This document shows positions 10,561 through 21,486 of a DNA stretch of 64,000 bases, piece after piece. The position numbers and the translations under genes are program-made. A model generated the notes under the pieces. It saw nothing but the letters and a program-made list of their open reading frames with translations, was not told the DNA's origin and did no database searches. The DNA is taken from NCBI GenBank assembly GCA_013339895.1, contig JABACO010000006.1, positions 13,486,587-13,550,586 of the forward strand, read 5' to 3'. Source of the DNA: Ephydatia muelleri. Its lineage: Eukaryota; Porifera; Demospongiae; Spongillida; Spongillidae. Each line of letters begins with the position of its first letter. The stretch's first letter is position 1.

Positions 10561-11166
10561 TCGTACTGTCGAAGATGCATGGTAGGGTACATGTACATAT
10601 AACTAGGCACCAATGAGAACCCGCAAGTAGCGTGTCCTTCTACATGTATAAGACCGGCCGGTTCATTATTTATACGCGAACCGTCATTTTCTCGGAAACT
10701 GTCCCATAAAGTGATAAGTGCATCTTATGGCAAGTTCCTTTCTACACCATTGTTGCCTTGATATGAGGGCCGGGGTGGGCGGGCCACTGTTGTAACAAGG
10801 ATTGTTTGTATACGTGTATGACTTCCCTAACAGGCATATGCATGATGTTTAACACAAAACGTATACTGAAAGAATGTTAATAATTTGTTTTTAGCCATGG
10901 CATACAACATCATCATCATCATCAGTCTGCATGTCAGTGATATCCCTCTTACATGCACATGTAGTGGAAAGTACACTTAATTGACTGGCTCATTTTTTAT
11001 CAAGGGGTGTGTGCTTATGCATGGAACGTGCATCATCATCACACATGCCAAAGTTCTACATTGAAGTAAGTTGTGAAGAGGGAGAGGTATATGTGCAAGT
11101 AAGGTATGGTGGGGGCGGGGCATGTGCCTGCTCTAGCAAACAAAATACATCCAAGTGCAAGACTAA

Positions 11167-11319
11167 CACAGGGAAAAAAATGGGTCGAATCAAAGTTTTG
11201 ATTTTATAAAGGATTTTAAATCGTCTGTAAAATCATTGTGTGATTGAACAAACGCGTGTGATTTTTACTGTTCAATCACGCAATGATTCCAAAATGATTC
11301 TACGCGTTTTTTCCCTGTG
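11167..11319. mobile_element. 153-bp MITE with CACAGGGAAAAAAA ends
   Basis: Ends CACAGGGAAAAAAATGGGTCG and, inverted, CTACGCGTTTTTTCCCTGTG. The interior is rich in TGATTGAACA/TGTTCAATCA inverted pairs. Related ends occur at 59077-59098 (cacagcaaaaaaaacgcgtc) and 62902-62923 (gacgcgtttttttcactgtg). It lies within the integrase-type transposon. Twin at 44012-44164. Confidence 0.7.
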
Positions 11320-11584
11320 TATAAGTTACAGTCTATTCCCTGCGCTCCGAACCACTCGGTTCTGCTCTTAGATAAATGACTCATTTTTCTTTATTTCATT
11401 TTGTCATTTTCAATTTGTTGGGACGAACGAGATGTATATACGTAAGCAGGATAAATACAATAAGGAATTGCTGCTGCAGTGTGTAGTTCTGTTATAAACC
11501 TCAATTTACTGCTAATTATAAGCACATGCAATACGCCAACATGTATAAATACCCATGTAAGGTGCGCTTTGATTAAAACAAAAA

Positions 11585-13817
11585 ATGGCTTTCGAATGGA
11601 TCAGGAGCACTATACTAGCAGTAGTTACCTCTTTAGCTACCATTCAGGATAGAAGAGACATGTCATTTGATGAATTGGAAGGTATCATTACGATTGTGGA
11701 ATTAGTGTATCGCGAACTGCTAGTTGCCGAGGTCGTGGTTAACGTTGCATGGTCCAAGGGGTGCCGTGCATGGAATGCATACAATGGCTTTGTGTTTCCT
11801 AAACGAATTGCTGGAAGCTAAAAGACGTTGCAATCATCGAACTCAACCCCCGACGGATATCACTGGCAATGTAGGAAGACCAAGATTTTCTGTCTCTTAT
11901 GAACAACTGGAGTAGCTTATCGATAGCCATTTTACTGTCCCCCAAATCGCTGATATTATCGGCATTTCACACGGACTGTACACAGACGAATGTCTGAATT
12001 TGGGTTATCAGTCTCAGGTCAATATGCAAACATAACCGATGATTACCTGGATCAAGTGGTTCTAAGCATTCAAAATGAATTTCCCTTATGTGGCACTAAT
12101 GCGGGGCCATCTGTTAGCCTTAGGCTTGAGGGTTCAGCAGCAGAGGATTAGAGAGTCTCAGAGAAGAGTTGACCATGATGGAAGTATGATGCGTCGTTTG
12201 TCAACTGCATGTGTATAGGCGTGTTTTACCGTGTCTCTGGACCTAAAGCATTGTACCATATTGATGGCAACCACAAATTAATACGGTAAGTTTGTTAGTA
12301 ATTTTGATGGCACTTGCCTGGTAAAATGAAGTTATGTTAAGGGTCGTCCATAAAGTACGTCACGTGCAAAAGGGGGGGGGGGGGGGGGGGGGGGGTCTCA
12401 GTCAGCGTGACTATGCATACATTAGTATACCATCAGTATGGAATAATACGTGACGAGTGGGGGGGGGGGGAGGGTCCATAATGGTCAAAAAAAAGCGTGA
12501 CGTTCTTTATAGATGGCCCCATCCATGTGGGTTCTATATGATTTTGGAACTTGTGCATGTACATGTAGTCTGATTGAAGGTCTACAAATAATCATTTCTC
12601 TCTCTTGCCTTTGTTAACAAATTCTATAACTTGGGAGTTTTGCCAAGTCTTCCAAGCATAACCTAACTTAGTGGGCATAAAAATTTATCCACAAGTGCCA
12701 CAATTTAGTACAATGTCCCAATTATATGTCATAATGATGTACATGTCATTCATTTTCAGCTGGCAATTTGTTATTCATGGAGGCATGATGGGTATAGTCG
12801 TCGAATCATATACCTTCACTGCTCCAATAACAATAGAGCAGGCACAGTTCTGCAGTTTGCATCTGTAAGAGAATTTGGGGCTACCAACCCGAATCCGTGC
12901 AGACAAAGGTGGAGAGAATGCAGAAGTTGCTCGACTGATGCTACAACATCCATTACGTGGACCAGGTAGCTTTATTGCTGGTCGGAGTGTCCACAACCAA
13001 CGCATTGAGAGGTTATGGAGAGATGTGTTCACACTTTGCACTGTATTGTATTAAATCTGTTCTATACCATGGAAGAGGAGGGGCTGCTAGATTGTGAAAA
13101 TGAAGTGCATCTCTATTGTCTCCATTATGCATTTTTAAGTCGTATCAATAAAAGCTTGGAAGTATTTAAGGAGGCATGGAATCAGCATCCTCTAAGTACT
13201 GAAGGCAACCTTTCTCCATGCCAGTTATGGATCAGTGGAGATTCCAATACAGAAAACTTACCTGAGGTATGATGTTTATAATTGTCATGCGCACTTTTAA
13301 AATCACTAAAAACAACAAACAAGCACACAACACTGTATAAACCCTGAGATAGCAGTTACGTGTTTGCTAAGCAGAACTCAGCAAATGTGCAGCTAGCAAT
13401 AGCATGGCCCTGATAGACGAATGTGCACTAAATTCATATATTTTTACGCATCCAATTCATTATTATCAACACCATACACTTATAATTAAATAATCTGTCT
13501 GCGCAATACCTTACACAATGGTTATCCCAGCAAAACGAAGGGGAAAAATTTGGTACCTATGTACTTACACATATGATTGTGAATTATATATTGTTTGCAG
13601 GAGGATTTGAATGCTTAACGGCATTGACTGGAATGGTCCACTTGCTGTTTCCAGAAATGATGATGATTATGAGATCACAGTACCTTATCTTCAATCTCCT
13701 TTACCAGATGGTGTATTGCACGACTTGCAGGAAAATGTTCATCCTCTTGACCAAAGTTCTAACCATGGCATTGACTTGTACATATCAGCTTTGCAATTTG
13801 TTAGTAGTAGATTGTAA
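11585..13817 (+). pseudogene. rve-type integrase (DDE) transposase, 3 exons, frameshifted
   Basis: Exons 11585-12285, 12760-13266 and 13601-13817 have good GT-AG sites. Exon 1: GRPRFSVSYEQLE, a helix-turn-helix (FTVPQIADIIGIS), RVDHDGS and HIDGNHKLIR, carrying the first catalytic Asp. Exon 2: [20 protein letters not shown] (second Asp), [14 protein letters not shown] (Glu), then MEEEGLLDCENE and AWNQHPLSTEGNLSP. Exon 3: YGIDWNGP to GIDLYISALQFVSSRL. The order matches the HIDGNHKLIRW...DxGGEN...RIERLWRD integrase family of invertebrate genomes. Frame changes near 12100, 12225 and 13050 are shared with copy 2. Copy 1 has extra defects near 11968, 12784, 12880 and 13616. Confidence 0.85.
12341..12520. 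mobile_element. ~180-bp MITE with poly-G interior, in integrase intron 1
   Basis: The left end GGGTCGTCCATAAAGTACGT pairs with the right end CGTGACGTTCTTTATAGATGGCCCC. Just inside each end is a G-run (12370-12394 and 12461-12470). This layout is familiar from short inverted-repeat elements in many marine invertebrates. It sits entirely within the intron between exons 1 and 2. Twin at 45187-45378; G-run lengths differ between the copies, as expected of homopolymer error. Confidence 0.75.
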
Positions 13818-13922
13818 GTGAATGTTGTCAATAATTGCAATTTCTTACTTGTAGATTATGGAGAAAGAACATGCACGCACATGCATGCATGTACTTATAT
13901 GATGCATGTACATTATATGATT

Positions 13923-14523
13923 ACAGGCGAGGGCAAAAAAAAATAACGTGGAGAACATCATCCCCCATCTTTGAAGAGCTCATTAATGTACCATGTGATG
14001 TTTTCAATAGGCAAAAGGTTGGGGTACCGTTGATTGCGTTCCTGAAGTCTCTGAATGCTGTTGAAAGGACACTTTATTTGAAAGTTTTTGAGCTAGCAAA
14101 GCTTATACTAGTAATGCCGGCCACTAATGCAATCAGCGAGAGATCTTTTAGCGCCCTTCGGAGACTGAAGACATGGCTGAGAAATTCAATCAACCAAATA
14201 GGCTAAATCGGTGCACGGTTCTACATGTCCTCAAGACTGAAACAGATTTGTTAAAACAAACTGGCAATGAGTTTATTAGTCGTAATTTAAGCAGGCAGCA
14301 CTTTTTTTGGCCGATTTGGTGTATTGCTCACTGTATGCATACGGCAAGGCTGTCCTTTGCCATTTTAGAGCAACCAATGTATGCATCAGAGGAAGCAGAA
14401 AAAATGGAGAAGTGCTGCAGGTTTGAGGATGGAGCCTGGGATACCAGACATCACATCTGCACGTTAAGATGTGGTCGCTTGTGTCTGACAGTGCATGCAT
14501 GGCAATGTATACCTTACGCCTAA
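13923..14523 (+). pseudogene. hAT transposase C-terminal dimerisation segment
   Basis: After an acceptor (ttacag at 13921-13926) the frame gives TSSPIFEELINVP, LILVMPATNAISERSFSALR and RLKTWLRN. It then gives RLNRCTVLHVLKTETDLL, interrupted in copy 1 by one lost A near 14196. PATNAxSERSFSALRRxK is the hallmark of the hAT dimerisation domain. No BED finger or hAT catalytic core is present nearby. It may be a nested hAT fragment or, given the donor at the end of integrase exon 3, a 3' exon spliced onto the integrase. Confidence 0.8.
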
Positions 14524-14940
14524 AGGACTTCAGTTCATTTTATTTTTATATAATTCTTGAACTTATTATTACATGTATGTATTACTATATTTTTCTTGCT
14601 ATAATTAGTAATGTTGAACAATAATAGGAAAAATATATATAGTGGACGTTATTAAGAAAGATTACGCCCCAACATTTTAAGCACCCCAAAGCAAAACGTT
14701 GTCTACGGCACTGCAAAGCTACTATCACTAGTAAGCCAGTTTAGCTCACGTCAAAGTAACGCGTTTTACCGCGAGCAAGACCGGCCCATCTGCTCTTATT
14801 AGTATTAAACAAATCACAGCTCGTTTTTTTACACAGTGTCCTTTTCTTCGCACTTCTCTATACCATGCATGCATGTGAATAAATAATGCCAAAAAAGCTA
14901 TCTATTGTACTAATTGAAGGCTGCATAATATATAAACCAT

Positions 14941-15145
14941 ACTTGGCGGGGGGGGATTGACCCCCGCTGCCGCCCCCCCCCCCCCCCCCCCCCCCCTGGA
15001 TCTGCCACTGAGGGAAAACTGAGTGTAGCACAGCCGCCGGAAGCGAAAGGCAAGGCGACTGACGGATGCAGGATGTGGGGGGGGGGGGGGGGGCACCATA
15101 TGATAATCTGCCCCCCGGGTGCCAGAAGCCCTCGCGCCGCCACTG
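14941..15145. mobile_element. Poly-C/poly-G short element with GGATCTGCCACTG / GCCGCCACTGG ends
   Basis: Contains two homopolymer blocks (C-run about 14975-14996, G-run about 15077-15093), each beside a CAGTGGC-type end. The same CAGTGGCxxATCCAGGGGG signature recurs at 25965-26195, so it belongs to a short mobile family. This copy looks rearranged. Twin at 47802-48005. Confidence 0.5.
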
Positions 15146-15148
15146 GCG

Positions 15149-15302
15149 GGACCTGTTGGAGGAAATGGAGCAAATGGTACACCTGTAAGTCACCTAGTGT
15201 CTTTACCTCATCATGGACCATCACACTGTCACTCACACATACCATGGTCACCTCATGGGTGATAATGGTCCATCAGGAGTGCATGGTGCCAGCGGCAAAC
15301 AG
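15149..15302 (+). pseudogene. Two collagen-like Gly-X-Y mini-exons
   Basis: 15149-15184 encodes GPVGGNGANGTP and ends at a perfect donor (gtaagt). 15258-15302 encodes GDNGPSGVHGASGKQ and ends at another gtaagt. Both are strict Gly-X-Y in one frame. No acceptor is visible before the second, and the rest of a collagen gene is absent. It appears to be a captured fragment within the transposon. Twin: 48008-48161. Confidence 0.6.
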
Positions 15303-15401
15303 GTAAGTTATTTGTATGGGGAGAGTGTTAACCTGAAGGTGTAGTAGAATCATGGGCATGAGAGTTATAGAATGTGAATTCAATTGGTCTGTTATCCTCA
15401 C

Positions 15402-15700
15402 AGGGAGCACCTGGTACCACTGGAGTGGTGATAGTGGTGTCGAGAGAGCAAAGCCTCATGGAGCACCTGGTACCACTGTAGTGTTGATAGTGGTGTCAAG
15501 AGGGCAAAGCCTCACAGGGAGCACCTGGTACCACTGGAGTGTTGATAGTGGCGTCGAGAGGGCAAAGCCTCACAGCTAGGAAGCACCTGGTACCACTGGA
15601 GTAGAGTGGTGATAGTGGTGTCGAGAGAGGGCAAAGCCTCACAGGGAGCACCTGGTACCACTGGAGTGGCGATGGTGGTGTCAAGAAGGCAAAGCAAGTA
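15402..15700 (+). repeat. Minisatellite of a collagen-like mini-exon (56-65 bp units, 5 copies)
   Basis: Each unit carries ctcacag-like acceptor sequence followed by GGAGCACCTGGTACCACTGG (GAPGTTG, collagen-like), then a gtgatagtggtgtcgagag spacer. Spacings between successive units are about 56, 58, 62 and 65 bp. It looks like tandem amplification of an exon-intron border. Twin: 48261-48560. Confidence 0.75.
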
Positions 15701-16270
15701 CCAAGAGGGAGAGATGGGGAGGGGTCAAGACATAAATGTGCAGTAACATGTGTTATTAATGTTCAGTTACACATACATGCACAAATGTACATGAGTTCCC
15801 AATCTCCCTCCTCTCTTCCTGTGCCCCTCCTACGCATGTGTACTTGTCTCTTAAGAAAAATGAAAATGGTCAAGACTTATATGTGCAGTAACATGTGGTA
15901 TTGATAGTGTTACATGCATGAGGGTCAATCCAGTAGGAGCTTGAAAATTGAGAATGGACAAAGAGTAGCATACTTACATTGTGGAGCAGGTGAGGGGAGG
16001 GGGGAGGCATGGTCCACACCTACCGTCAGACGTCTTTGGAGGATTGTTGGCTTGATGGTTAGGTCCCATCATACATGTGTGCTGTGATGGAACTCATGTT
16101 GCAGTAAACAGTGTGACTGCTAAAGGTGCTCTATTAATTCCAATCAATCTTTTAACCTCGGAAAAGTAGTGGCAAAAAAAATCAGCCATCACACAAACGA
16201 GTCAGGCATTCAGAGGTCGAGACTTGAGACTTCTCATTGTTGTTGCTCGAGCTTAGTTACTAAGGTCAGG

Positions 16271-16537
16271 ACGTACCGTTTCTACTGTCGAAGATGCACG
16301 GATCGAGAGGAGAGAAAGCTGAGTGTAGCTCGCCCGTATAAATAACATCTACATGTAGATCAAAACCGTGGCCTGGCACGGAACGGTGAGACAGTATGAC
16401 AATCATTGGGTCTGTAACACAATATGTTCTTACGATACGTACTGTTACGGAGCTGTAACGTAATGACGCGACCCGAATTCGAAAAACGCGCGCGTGTCAA
16501 TTATGGCAGTGTTCACCCCCCATATTCACCCCCCATA
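16271..16537. repeat. Right terminal inverted repeat of the integrase-type transposon
   Basis: Inverted counterpart of 10260-10560. The extreme end has a 13-bp tandem duplication (ttcaccccccata twice) that the left end lacks. Confidence 0.88.
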
Positions 16538-16558
16538 AATTACTGCACACAGTACCAT
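16538..16558 (-). pseudogene. THAP-DDE transposase, first seven codons, displaced by insertion
   Basis: Minus strand ATG at 16558 gives MVLCAVI. This joins exactly to GCYKRSDRDKD at 10253 when the insertion and one copy of the 6-bp duplication are removed. It supplies the first cysteine of the THAP finger (MVLCAVIGCYKRS: C-x4-C). Confidence 0.85.
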
Positions 16559-16594
16559 ACTTGCAATCACTTAACAGCCAATAATCTATTATTG

Positions 16595-16850
16595 TAGCGA
16601 CATTGATACGGTATTGTTACAAGATGTTATCATCATTGATACAGGGTAGTGTACAATCCTGTTTACAATGTCTTCGGACAAAGTTGATACAATCCCGATG
16701 CAGCAGTCTAGTAACAGCATTGATATCAACTTGTATCTTTCATGTATCAATACTGTAACAATACCGTTTATTCATCAATATTGTACCAAGCTGTTATTAC
16801 TCAACCCTGTACCAGTATTGATAACCTTGTATCAGTATTGATAAGGCGGA
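16595..16850. repeat. TTGATAC/GTATCAA subterminal repeat array (left)
   Basis: Degenerate 8-12-bp motifs in both orientations (attgatacgg, attgatacag, gttgatacaa, gtatcaatact, gtattgataa), spaced roughly every 20-40 bases. A similar set occurs at 21500-21680 on the far side of the KDZ gene. Dense subterminal motifs of this kind are typical transposase-binding arrays; the function is inferred. Twin: about 49460-49710. Confidence 0.6.
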
Positions 16851-16890
16851 AGTAAATAACTTTAATTAAATCTGCTTAGGGATGCAGGCA

Positions 16891-19800
16891 TTATACAGCA
16901 CCTATTGTAGCAATACATTTTGTTACTAAAGTCATGTATAAAATGCAGCTTTGTTTGAGACATCTGTGCTCTTTCAATATGTACAGGCGTTGGCCCTCTT
17001 CAAAGTGGCATGTTGCTGAGCAATGGTGTACAAAGGAAACCGCTCTTCTGATGTTTGTTGATGCAGTTCCTATGACTTTGTTTGACAGCTCAAACAGGGT
17101 AGAGTCACAGTCATTGAGTACAGCTTCCTCACAGCTAGGTTGAAAAGCCTGAATTGAACAGAATGCAGTTCTTCTGTATTTTGGTTTGCTAGGCTACAAG
17201 TAAAACTCCAAACTTGACATTCTGCATGGGTCATTGAGTTGTATCATAACAGCACTAACAACTGTTATATGTTTTACCTGACTGATGCTGTATAGTTCTA
17301 CATATTCACCACAACAGACAATCTGTTTTGCCCAAGACACAGTGCCTCTGACTAGTTCATAGGATGGAGTGAGGGTAGAGAGATGGCAGGGTTCACTGCC
17401 ATGAAGTCAAACAATTGCTTGGGAGTTGCAACATACCTATTAAAAACAAGATACAATCACCACAGTACAAATGCATGACAAAACACTCACAAAACGCAGT
17501 GTTCCAGGTCGATAGATTTCACAGTCGTAGAGCTCCCTGATGGACGTACCATTATTTGTGGAAGTTTAAACAGAGTAGAATTACCACTGAAAAATGAAAC
17601 ACATTATTATTTTTTTTTTTAAACATGTATGACAACACTTACTCTCCATTTGCGCCACTGCAAATGTGCAAAGTTAATTGCAATGTCCCGGCTAGGTGAC
17701 TTGTGGTTCCCATAAACATTCTGTCCTCTTACAGAAGCATTGAACGACTCACACCTATATGGTTAAAGGTACTAGTCATGTTTGTAAGCAATGCAAGATC
17801 ATTTTACCTTTCTGCACAGAATGCTGATGTAGGTCCAAACTGGAGCATACACGGAATGATATGGAGAAATGGATGTACTTTCTGCTTTTGTAGCATTTCT
17901 GGCATATGGATTTAACAGCATGTCACAAATGCTGTTCCATTCTGCAGCCCGATATGGTGAAAAATAGCTGCATGCAATATGTCATTTCGAAAACCTACAT
18001 ACACAAAACATGAGCCAGTTATTTAAAAATGCCATGAAACTTGTATGGTCGAAATACCTTGGTATAATACAGAAGTACCAATTTCACTCCTTCAGTCAAG
18101 TGGGTGACAAAATGAACATGGCCATTTGAGACCACGCTTTAACATCCCGGCCACGAAAGGACTGGAAATATTTCCATACATTTTGACCTGGAACCCAGAG
18201 GTGTTAAAAGCTCGTATCCTTGCAAGAATTTCTTTTTTTAGCTTTGCAGATAATTTAGGAATAATTTTTTTCAAGATATACTTGCACGGGCCAAGTAGTA
18301 TTGTGTGCAGAACTTCAATTGGTAAAGATCTAAAAAATTATCTAACTTAAACATATGTGTAATTATGTATATGTGTCCAATTACCCTTAAAATAATCTCA
18401 GGAGAAGCAAGAGAAAAGTAATGCTCGTATTGAAATGTATGCCTAATTGTAAATTCAGTGCTTTTTAACTTTATGGATCAACCTCTTTGAAAATCAAGAA
18501 AATCAAATTGAAAAACTACACAGAAGGGATACTTTGCTAGACACTTTCCCCATATTTTGTACGAAGGTATTAATTTGACTGCATGCACTTAACACTTACA
18601 AGAATATGTCTCTAAGGAAATGAAAGCATGGGTTGTTGGTGATTTCACGCAGTCCAAATCTCTTTCACATCTCACTTTTTGCATATTCACTTCAAGTTCA
18701 ATTTGCAGAGTCTGCATTGAGCTTGCATTAAGTTCCGTTGTTCACAGACGATGTTTGGAGAATATTTCTTATCAGCCTGTGCAAAAAAAATCACCCCTTC
18801 CTAGTTCTTACCTACATGTATAATTAACTTACCATGCAAATGCGGCAATACTTCAGTGCTGTGCTCCCAAGATGGCCTAACAGCTCTGATGGATGTGGAT
18901 TGTCACAGATAATCAATATAAGATGTGCAATCACTAGAGCAGTAGTGCAAGTGCTAGCATCCTACACCTCAATACCAGTTGTTTCTAACACATTCACAGT
19001 AGCTCAGAAACAAAAGGTGTCCCTTTGTCTGAACAACACACAAAATGAATATTTGATACTGTGCTATTCTCGTGGCGAGGAAGGCCTGCTAGCAAAAGGT
19101 ACCAGCAGTCAAATTTGTGCCACTTTTTGCTATGATTGCCACTTGTATCATCACAAAATCAAATATGGTACCATACCATACACAGGCCGGCCACTAGCCT
19201 TTTCCTTAAGCGGATGAGGTGTGAGATACTTGTCAATGTCCAAAATAAAAAGTAACGATAAGCTATGCCCAAAAAACATTACCTGTGAGCTTAGCCTTTC
19301 AAATTTACTTCCATCCCATTATAGAAGAGATGAAGGCTGAGCAAAGTGGGATACTTGAGCAAACGGAAGGTGAGTTTGTTTAGAATGATGCCACAATCTT
19401 CTGGAAAGTATACATCTTCAGGGTACGAACTTATGTGTATGAATGCGTCCTTGTCAATAACAGGTTCTATTTCAACATGCAACTCATTTGAAGAACCCTG
19501 GATAAATGAAAGTAAGTAATTAACTGGTGATTTGAAATCTACATACGTTACGCACGTATTGTAAATGTGTTACAGTATGCGTAACAAGTGTACCTGCTTG
19601 AAAAATGACAGAATGACAGAATGACTCCTTTTGTCATACCAATGTCATTGTGGTGAAAATAAACCCAATTGCGTACAAATATTTCCTTTCCATGAGGTAG
19701 TGACACCATTAGTGTAGCAAACCTGGGATTTGCATTCCAACACTTTCTAGGATACATTTTACTGTGTTACACCAAATGCGTATTTTAATAAACAATAATG

Positions 19801-20645
19801 AATGGCACATTAACATACGTGTAATCACCCGCTGTACGAACAGGAAAACGAGCCAAGCAGCTGGATATCTCAGGGGTTTGTAAGCAGTTGCGTATGATGG
19901 ATGTCAATGAGAGGCTGTAATATGGATTTCCATCTGTGGACAAGTGCTAAGAAGATCCACTTTATATGCTGTTGAAATTGAAGCAATGATTAACTAACCC
20001 TCTGTGGCATATCAACTCCGAGTACTATGAATGCTCTCAGGCTAGGCACGTTAATACCACATTCTTTGAGTATGAACCAAATAAACATAAGAGCTGTGCT
20101 ACCCCGTTGTAAAGGAAATAGTGGTACCCAGTAGATAGAAGTACATCAGTACATACGATGGGATGTGGACCCTGTATGAGAATGTAAAAGAGAGCAAATA
20201 TCTTACTTGGGAATGGATAGTAGCACATTTTCTCATCCACCCTAAACTGTTTTACAAGGTTCTCAAAGTCCTTATCAGCATATTCATCATTATCCGCGGT
20301 ATCTTCTACACCGAAATCCTGTTCAGCGTATTCATCATCTGCGATGTTGATGTACGTGGTTCTTGGTGGGGCTAAAGTCAGTTAATACATTACATTGCAT
20401 GCATCAGTACCGCGTTATTTACCTCGATCGTTGATGTCCGTTGCCGCTCCATTGCATCCACAAAAGCCTTATGTGATGAACTCTGAATATGTCGTTCAAG
20501 TCGACTCTTGTAATGAGTAATGAAAACCCTCATTGCATTCTTTGCAATAAAATTCGCCTTCAAATCCTAAATAAAGAATCCTTTGTAACATAGGAGAGTC
20601 GGTCACTTAAAGCCTTTTGCTCTCACCTCGAAGCAAACGCGCCAT
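16891..20645 (-). pseudogene. KDZ (Kyakuja/Dileera/Zisupton) transposase, ~15 exons, decayed
   Basis: The minus-strand exon series has consistent GT-AG sites: 20645-20627, 20566-20423, 20371-20207, 20093-19999, 19933-19819, 19761-19594, 19497-about 19291, about 19170-18833, 18776-18600, 18329-18058, 17994-17818, 17754-17643, 17586-17491, about 17435-17279 and about 17150-16891. Motifs in order: a C2H2-like finger (CKECNEGF...RLERHIQSSSHK), an acidic stretch, YYPFPS, NVPSLRAF, DGNPYYSLSLTSII, DDTSGNHSKKWHKFDCW, NIHFVCCSD, SELLGHLGSTALKYCRIC, LPIEVLHTILLGPCKY, FQSFRGRDVKAWSQMAMFI, CESFNASVRGQNVYGN and PSRDIAINFAHLQW. These are the KDZ signature blocks. Single-base frame changes and stops inside several exons show decay. 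Confidence 0.85.
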
Positions 20646-20683
20646 TTCAATTTTTTTCTGACACATGCACCCCGCCCACCGTA

Positions 20684-21486
20684 CATGGGACAGTTCACGC
20701 GAAAATGATAACTCGCATTTATATATAAAATGTTATATAAATGCTTCTCGTGTGAATCGCTATATCTTCCGAACGGTAAACGCTATCAACATGCTATTTT
20801 CAACACTTCATACCACACCATTTCTCTATGGCAAAATATGTTTTGGGGTCTTGCACTTGCTCCTTGCCAGTATTGCAACGTTCGATACCCCACCGGGTTC
20901 AAACCCGCCATAACTTTCTGTAGGAGTAATGAAATCGCTTCAAATTCGGTTTGTAGGTGGAGAGGTCCTATTTGTTCTGTTCGTTAATTTTTATGCAATC
21001 CGTTACGGAGATACAGTTGAACAAACTACGTGCACATTTTCGCGCTCGTTTCGCGCCAATGATTTGGGCAAATTGCGCTCCGCTCAATGTATGGGGAGGC
21101 GGGGAATATTACATTGGCGCGAATCAAGCGGGAAAACGTGCACGTAGTTTATTCAACTGTATCTCCGTAACAGATGGCATAAAAATTAACGAACAGAACA
21201 AATCGATAGGTGTAGGACCTCCCTACCTACATACCGAATTTGAAGCGATTTCATTACTCCTACAGAAAGTTATGGCGGGTTTGAACCCGGTGGGGTATCG
21301 AACGTTGCAATACTGGCAAGGAGCAAGTGCAAGATCCCAAAAAGTATTTTACCATAGAGAAATGGTGTGGTATGAAGTGTTGAAAATAGCATGTTGATAG
21401 CGTTTACCGTTCGGGATTCAAACGAGAAGCATTTATATAACATTTTATATATAAATGCGAGTTATCATTTTCGTGAACTGTCCCAT
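20684..21486. mobile_element. 803-bp palindromic fold-back element
   Basis: The two halves are inverted copies of one another over about 390 bp per arm. Ends are ATGGGACAGTTCACGCGAAAA and its complement TTTTCGTGAACTGTCCCAT, with only about 30-40 bases unpaired around 21065-21100. Each arm contains ACCGGGTTCAAACCCGCC, in which GGTTCAAACCC fits the pol III B-box consensus. Apparent open frames across it (a ~146-residue one from 20957) are palindrome artefacts. It lies just upstream of the KDZ start codon. Twin: 53555-54357. Confidence 0.92.

Larger units (their letters stand above)
10260..16537. mobile_element. 6.28 kb integrase-type DNA transposon (IS3EU-like) inserted in the THAP gene
   Basis: Inverted repeats at 10260-10560 and 16271-16537 start TATGGGGGGT...AACACTGCCATAATTGACACGCGCGCG and stay similar for about 270-300 bp. 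The insertion is flanked by AATTAC on both sides (10254-10259 and 16538-16543), a 6-bp target duplication. Inside are a split rve-integrase gene, an hAT segment, MITEs and collagen-like exons. The IS3EU label rests on the integrase family and my recollection of 6-bp duplications. The element boundaries themselves are seen directly. Confidence 0.85.

Noticed and set aside
7453..10710. A transposon bounded by the inverted CAGTTTCCGAGAAAATG motifs at 7455 and 10705
   Set aside because: It would cross, not nest with, the well-supported ends at 7656 and 10260. The motifs are more likely independent fragments of the palindrome family.
20895..20915. tRNA-like T-arm sequence (CCGGGTTCAAACCCG) in the palindrome
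   Set aside because: No acceptor or anticodon stem fits around it, so no tRNA is called; only the B-box resemblance is reported.
20957..21397. A 146-codon open frame
   Set aside because: It crosses the centre of the 803-bp palindrome; the frame is mirrored on the other strand and has no protein-like composition or family match.
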